Positions 5,960 through 9,973 of a stretch of 9,973 nt of DNA are shown here, one piece after another (position 1 is the first letter of the stretch; the number at the start of each line of letters is the position of its first letter). The position numbers and the translations under genes were made by a program. This DNA is from an uncultured Campylobacter sp. (GTDB lineage Bacteria > Campylobacterota > Campylobacteria > Campylobacterales > Campylobacteraceae). The notes beneath the pieces are model-generated. The model ran no database searches. It had not been told where the DNA came from and worked only from the letters and a program-made list of their open reading frames with translations. The stretch covers positions 1 through 9,973 of the forward strand of contig NZ_CALHII010000013.1 of NCBI RefSeq assembly GCF_938030815.1. The letters run 5' to 3'.

Positions 5960-5984
5960 ATAGAATTCTGCGGTGGAATTCTAT
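5960..5984. repeat. Perfect 9-base inverted repeat upstream of the lipoprotein gene
   Basis: ATAGAATTC (5960-5968) and GAATTCTAT (5976-5984) form a nine-base-pair stem around a seven-base loop, TGCGGTG. The flanks repeat GCGG-like units (around 5955, 5971 and 5985), giving an ordered pattern of GCGG spaced by AT blocks. It lies between two minus-strand genes, about 170 bases beyond the upstream gene's stop and about 80 bases before the lipoprotein start. It could be a terminator, an operator or a leader structure. Confidence 0.45.
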
Positions 5985-6153
5985 GGCGGCGACGCGTAGA
6001 ATTTCACGCGGATTTACATTAGATTTCGATGAAATTTTACTTGTTTCTAGCCTTTATCCTATTTGCTATGCCCCAAAAGCAATATTTTTATACAAATAAT
6101 GTAATTTTTATTAGCTCAATTCGCCTTAATTTAACCATATTAGTAATTTAAAT

Positions 6154-6648
6154 CTATAAATCATTCTCTTGCAAATATTGTTTTAACATTTTAATAGCAC
6201 GCTGCTGCATCGAAACATATTTATTTATAAAATATGCAGAAAGCAAGCTTGAAATAACGACGATAACAATCATTGTATACCCCAATCCTGAACGAGTTTC
6301 CTCAATGCAAAGCAAAGCTATAAAAAATGGAATAAATGCTGCAATATTACAAACAGTTCTTATGGCAGACCAAAATAATCTTGATAAACCTCCCATTTCA
6401 TTCGTAGTTAAATTTTTATAATTGATTACTTTATTCCCATTTACACATACCACCATTTCATCGCCTTGTGATAAAGTATCGTTTTGAATTTTCAGAATAA
6501 ATTGCCTACCATCTATCCTAAAAGTCGAGCTATACATATTAGAAGTAGATACACCACCCTTACCATTCCTTACGCTACCACTAACATTCGTTTCTAAATT
6601 TGTTCTTAGATTATCTATTATTCCTCTATAAATTTTTAAATCAAACAT
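6154..6648 (-). CDS. AT-rich two-helix membrane protein of unknown function
   Basis: A 164-residue protein I do not recognise. Residues 1-95 look like a soluble, mostly beta domain rich in Asn, Ser and Thr (for example SGSVRNGKGG and FRIDGRQFILKIQNDTL). Two hydrophobic helices follow, at about 100-116 and 122-142, joined by a very short loop (ETRSG), then a basic and amphipathic tail (KYVSMQQRAIKMLKQYLQ). The likely topology puts both ends in the cytoplasm with a tight hairpin in the inner membrane. AAGGAG (6659-6654 on the minus strand) lies a few bases before the ATG, so translation looks normal. A hand count over 240 bases gives about 33% GC, against about half in neighbouring genes, which suggests later acquisition. 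It sits 119 bases downstream of the COG3581-like gene. No link to that system can be shown. Confidence 0.82.
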   Translation of the reverse strand: MFDLKIYRGIIDNLRTNLETNVSGSVRNGKGGVSTSNMYSSTFRIDGRQFILKIQNDTLSQGDEMVVCVNGNKVINYKNLTTNEMGGLSRLFWSAIRTVCNIAAFIPFFIALLCIEETRSGLGYTMIVIVVISSLLSAYFINKYVSMQQRAIKMLKQYLQENDL

Positions 6649-6767
6649 AGTTGCTCCTTAAATTTTTAAATAATATTTTATTGCATTTCAACTTAATTTT
6701 TAAATAAAATTTTGTATCTGATCGCAGCATATAGGCAAAACCACCTATCATCATGGATTGTGGCGGG

Positions 6768-7985
6768 CTACTTTCGATTTGCGTTAGCAAGCATCAGTTT
6801 TATGCGGTTTTCTTGATTTACTGCGCTTGCGCCCGGATCGTAGTCGATAGCGGCGATGTTTGCTTGCGGGTAGTTCTGTTTGATCTTTCGGATCATTCCG
6901 CGCGCGATGATGTGGTTCGGCAGGCAGCCGAAAGGCTGCGCGCACACGACGTTTTGTATGCCGTGACGCATGAACTCGACCATCTCCGCCGTCAGCAGCC
7001 AGCCCTCGCCCATCTTCACGCCGTGACCGATGTAGCCGTCAGCGGCGGCACGAACCTCGCTAAATGGGCTCGGCGCGCGAAATCCAAATCGTTTTATCTG
7101 CTTAATCATCATGCGCTGGAAAAATTCCACTACTTTAGCGACCGCAAGCGAGCCGTAATACGCCGCGCCGCCCTTTCCATAGAGCTGCTTGTCGTAAACC
7201 GCATCGTAGATGCAGGTAAGCACGAAGTCCATCAGCCCCGTATTTACGGGCTCCGCGTTTTCGCGAATGAGATAGGCGTTTAGGCCGTTGTTGCCGATAG
7301 GCGAGTATTTTAGATAAATTTCGCCCACGATGCCCACGCGGATCTTCTGCTCGCCGCTGCGCTGCAGAGCGGCAAAGTTTTCCAAAATATAGCGAAAATT
7401 CTTTTTTAAGCGTAAAAACGCCCACTCGTTTGTCATCGAAGCGATCTGTGCGGCGACCCGTTCGTAAATTTCATTCGTAGCGCCGGGGGTCGTTTCATAG
7501 GGCTTGCACTGATTATACAGCCCCATCATCAAATCGCCGTAAAATATCGCGGCGAAAAGCTTTAGAAGCGATTTTTTGCCGAGGCTAAATTCATTCTCAT
7601 CTAGCGAGCCGAAATTTAACGAGATCGCAGGGACGTAGCTAAAGCCGCTGTCCTCAAGCGCTTTGCGAAGCAAATTTATGTAGTTGCTCGCTCTGCAGCC
7701 GCCGCCCGTTTGGCTGATGAGAAGAGCTACTTTGTGTGTATCAAACTCTCCGCTTTTTAGCGCGTCGATAAACTGCCCGATGACGAGCAGCGCGGGGTAG
7801 CACATGTCGTTATGCACGCTGCGAAGCCCCTCCTCGACGATATTTTGACGATTTTCGCCGAGCAAGACGCTCTTATAGCCCTCGTCGCGCAGCACGCCTT
7901 GCATAAAGCGAAAATGCGGATCGATCATTGTGGGGATCAATATCGTGTGGGTCGTTTTCATATCCTTCGTAAATTTAGCAAACAT
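6768..7985 (-). CDS. COG3581-type protein related to 2-hydroxyacyl-CoA dehydratase components
   Basis: A 405-residue protein resembling the C-terminal part of large activase/dehydratase-like proteins (COG3581). Its relatives are iron-sulfur proteins tied to ATP-driven activation of 2-hydroxyacyl-CoA dehydratases and benzoyl-CoA reductases. Visible signatures are IPTMIDPHFRFMQGVLRDEG at the N-terminus, NDMCYPALLVIGQFIDAL, SQTGGGCRASNY, VGEIYLKYSPIGNNGLNAYL and CAQPFGCLPNHII. Cysteines C62, C97, C348 and C354 lie in these motifs and are the likely cluster ligands. The ATG shares one base with the stop of the preceding gene (TAATG), which implies coupled translation. A weak AAAGGA lies nine bases upstream. 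A second Met at residue 9 has its AAGGA too close to serve. The substrate or electron acceptor is unknown, and no dehydratase subunits or CoA-transferase genes are in view. Confidence 0.88.
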   Translation of the reverse strand: MFAKFTKDMKTTHTILIPTMIDPHFRFMQGVLRDEGYKSVLLGENRQNIVEEGLRSVHNDMCYPALLVIGQFIDALKSGEFDTHKVALLISQTGGGCRASNYINLLRKALEDSGFSYVPAISLNFGSLDENEFSLGKKSLLKLFAAIFYGDLMMGLYNQCKPYETTPGATNEIYERVAAQIASMTNEWAFLRLKKNFRYILENFAALQRSGEQKIRVGIVGEIYLKYSPIGNNGLNAYLIRENAEPVNTGLMDFVLTCIYDAVYDKQLYGKGGAAYYGSLAVAKVVEFFQRMMIKQIKRFGFRAPSPFSEVRAAADGYIGHGVKMGEGWLLTAEMVEFMRHGIQNVVCAQPFGCLPNHIIARGMIRKIKQNYPQANIAAIDYDPGASAVNQENRIKLMLANANRK

Positions 7986-9973
7986 TAGCGCGCATCCTTT
8001 CTTGCTTCTTGTTGCGCGCCTTGCCTTTCGCGCTCTATCATAGTCGCTTTTAGGCTACGCAGGCGGATCTTGACCGCACCTAGGTTCGTAACCTCGTCGA
8101 TTTTAAGTTGAGTGTAAATTTTACCGTTTTGACGCAGTATGTCGCGCACCTCGTCGCCCGTGATCGCATCGATCCCGCAGCCGAAGCTGACTAACTGCAC
8201 CAGCTGCATGCGCGGGTATTTACAGATGAACCGCGCTGCGCTATAAAGCCTGGCGTGGTAGGTCCATTGATTAAGGCTTTTCGTCTGCACCCTGCTAAGC
8301 GGCAGCGCGTCCTCGCTAAGCACTATAAAGCCCAAGGAATTTAGATAGCGATCGATGCCGTGGTTGATCGTCTTATCGATATGATACGGGCGACCCGCTA
8401 GCACGATGGCAGGCATGCCGCTTGCATTGATATCCTTTAGGGTCTCCTCGCCTTTTATTAAAATGGTATTTTTATAGTTTTGCAGCTCCTTAAGGCCTTG
8501 CAAGACGGCGTTTTTAACGGCATCGGAATGAAATTTATACCCGGCGTCCGCGAGCTCAGCCTGCATCGTTTTGCAAAACGAATCTTGCATGTTAAGATCC
8601 ACGTGCGGGTAGAGGAATTTTTTCTTCTCCAGCGCGCCTACATTCGCGCGTATCAGTTCTGGATAGTATGCGACTACGGGACAGTTGTAGCAGTTCTCGC
8701 TGATATTTTCATCCAGGCTGTAACTCATACACGGATAAAATATAAAATCGACGCTCTTATTTAGCAGATCGTAGATGTGGCCGTGCACGCTTTTAGCCGG
8801 ATAGCAGACGGTATCGCTCGGGATGCTCTGGCTTGCCAAAAACAACGTCTCTTTTCGCGGCTTTTGCGACAGCACGACGCTCATGCCTAAATTTTCAAAA
8901 AACGCGCTCCAAAACGGGATCATCTCAAACATATTCAAAACAAACGGAATTCCGACCCGCGGCGCGTCTTGCTTCGGCGGCTTACGATATTTTCGCAAAA
9001 GCTCGTTTTTAAACTCAAACAAATTCGTGATATCGTGGCGGATCTCCTTGCCCGCGCCGCGCTCGCATTTATTGCCCGAGACAAATTTAGTATCGCCGAA
9101 GTAGCTGATCGTAAGCGGGCATTTGTTCGTACAGAGCTTGCAGACGCTAAATTCGCTGCGATGAGTGAAATTTTCAAGCTCTGCACGACTGATCATATCG
9201 GTACGCCCGTTTGCGTTATTTTTGGCAAAAAGCGCGGCGCCGTAAGCCCCCATAAGTTCGCTAATATCAAGGCGAATCACATTTTTACCGAGCTCTTTTT
9301 CAAAAGCGCGCAGCACAGCGTTGTTTAAAAAGGTACCGCCCTGTACGACGATGTTTTGACCTAAATCGTCGGCGTTTCGCACGCGAATAACCTTGTAAAT
9401 CGCGTTTTTTATGACGCTAATAGCAAGTCCAGCGCTGATGTCCTCGATCGTAGCGCCGTCCTTTTGAGCCTGCTTAACCGAAGAGTTCATAAAGACCGTG
9501 CAGCGGCTGCCAAGCTTGGCGGGATGGGTCGCAAAAAGGGCTAAGCTTGCAAAATCTTTAATGTCGTAACCTAAAGAATTTGAAAAGGTCTGCAAAAACG
9601 AGCCGCAGCCCGAGCTGCACGCCTCGTTTAGCACGATAGAATCAATATTGCCGTCTTTAATGGAGAAGCACTTGATGTCCTGACCGCCAATGTCTATGAT
9701 GAAATCGACCTTCGGATTGAAGTGGCGCGCGGCGCTGTAATGCGCGATCGTCTCGACAATACCGTAATCGAAGCGAAAGGCGGTTTTAATGAGATCCTCG
9801 CCATATCCGGTAACACCGCTGCCCTTGATCTTGATGCGACCCTCGCAAAGATCGTATAGCTCCTTAAGTCGCGGCAGTAGGATGTCGACTGGATCGCCTT
9901 TATTGGATGAGTAAAATTTATACAACAGCTCGTAGTTTTCGCCCATCAGCACGACTTTGATCGTAGTGCTACC
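7985..9973 (-). CDS. Acyl-CoA dehydratase activase-like ATPase fused to a DUF2229-type domain (5' end outside window)
   Basis: At least 662 residues are visible and the frame is open to the right edge, so the true start lies outside. The first visible residues, GSTTIKVVLM, are the phosphate-binding motif of the ASKHA ATPase fold (BcrAD/BadFG/HgdC, COG1924). A GTG at 9952 is therefore internal, not the start. Visible-residue landmarks are DIGGQD (94-99) and the [4Fe-4S] cysteines C119 (ACSSGCGSF) and C158 (GSRCTVF), 39 residues apart as in HgdC (C127 and C166). A Cx2Cx3C group follows (C278, C281, C285, then C303), then a DUF2229/COG3580-like domain with VCYPAKS, FYPCMSYS, CYNCP, GRPYH and SFGCGIDA. 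Such proteins hydrolyse ATP to push an electron onto a partner enzyme. The stop overlaps the start of the COG3581-like partner gene. Confidence 0.9.
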   Translation of the reverse strand, partial: GSTTIKVVLMGENYELLYKFYSSNKGDPVDILLPRLKELYDLCEGRIKIKGSGVTGYGEDLIKTAFRFDYGIVETIAHYSAARHFNPKVDFIIDIGGQDIKCFSIKDGNIDSIVLNEACSSGCGSFLQTFSNSLGYDIKDFASLALFATHPAKLGSRCTVFMNSSVKQAQKDGATIEDISAGLAISVIKNAIYKVIRVRNADDLGQNIVVQGGTFLNNAVLRAFEKELGKNVIRLDISELMGAYGAALFAKNNANGRTDMISRAELENFTHRSEFSVCKLCTNKCPLTISYFGDTKFVSGNKCERGAGKEIRHDITNLFEFKNELLRKYRKPPKQDAPRVGIPFVLNMFEMIPFWSAFFENLGMSVVLSQKPRKETLFLASQSIPSDTVCYPAKSVHGHIYDLLNKSVDFIFYPCMSYSLDENISENCYNCPVVAYYPELIRANVGALEKKKFLYPHVDLNMQDSFCKTMQAELADAGYKFHSDAVKNAVLQGLKELQNYKNTILIKGEETLKDINASGMPAIVLAGRPYHIDKTINHGIDRYLNSLGFIVLSEDALPLSRVQTKSLNQWTYHARLYSAARFICKYPRMQLVQLVSFGCGIDAITGDEVRDILRQNGKIYTQLKIDEVTNLGAVKIRLRSLKATMIERERQGAQQEARKDAR

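Noticed and set aside
6731..6753. ATAGG/CCTAT inverted repeat after the COG3581-like gene as terminator
   Set aside because: There are five pairs with an eight-base loop and no T-run; read-through into the 6154-6648 gene cannot be excluded.
6753..7283. 176-codon plus-strand open frame
   Set aside because: It lies antisense to the well-supported COG3581-like gene, and its composition is what the reverse strand of that gene would give.
9950..9952. GTG as the start of the activase gene
   Set aside because: The frame continues upstream with the ATPase motif GSTTIK, so the GTG is an internal valine codon.

Overview
The window looks like chromosomal DNA from an epsilonproteobacterium, most likely a Campylobacter with fairly high GC for the genus (hand counts give about half GC in most genes). 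This is an inference from four things: the pheS-pheT pair beside a HIT-family gene, an H. pylori-like M23 peptidase/bactofilin cell-shape pair, a Dps of the HP-NAP type, and promoters made of TATAAT with T-rich upstream stretches and no clear -35 box. The species cannot be fixed from the sequence.

Layout. At 1-1553 (minus strand) lie pheS and the first 187 codons of pheT, which runs off the left edge. They are divergent from a HinT-like HIT-family gene at 1682-2038 (plus). An AT-rich gene-free stretch (2041-2582) with a strong hairpin and possible coding remnants separates it from dps (2583-3026, minus). dps is divergent from an M23 peptidase gene (3195-4112), whose last 49 bases overlap a bactofilin gene (4064-4480). 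A terminator and a second AT-rich, palindrome-filled gap (4481-5110) follow, then tRNA-Ser(GCU) at 5111-5201.

From 5252 to the right edge every gene is on the minus strand. In order of transcription these are: a 2-hydroxyacyl-CoA dehydratase activase-like protein that enters from outside the window, a COG3581-type partner joined to it by a TAATG junction, an AT-rich two-helix membrane protein of unknown function, and an unrecognised lipoprotein.

How the genes work together. PheS and PheT form one aminoacyl-tRNA synthetase, and tRNA-Ser is another translation component. The M23 peptidase and the bactofilin probably act together on peptidoglycan to set cell curvature, as Csd1 and CcmA do in Helicobacter. 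Dps stores iron and protects against oxidants. The activase and its partner look like an ATP-driven, iron-sulfur, low-potential electron-transfer system whose substrate is not known. No CRISPR array, insertion sequence or phage gene is visible. The most unusual material is the activase locus and the AT-rich membrane-protein gene beside it.
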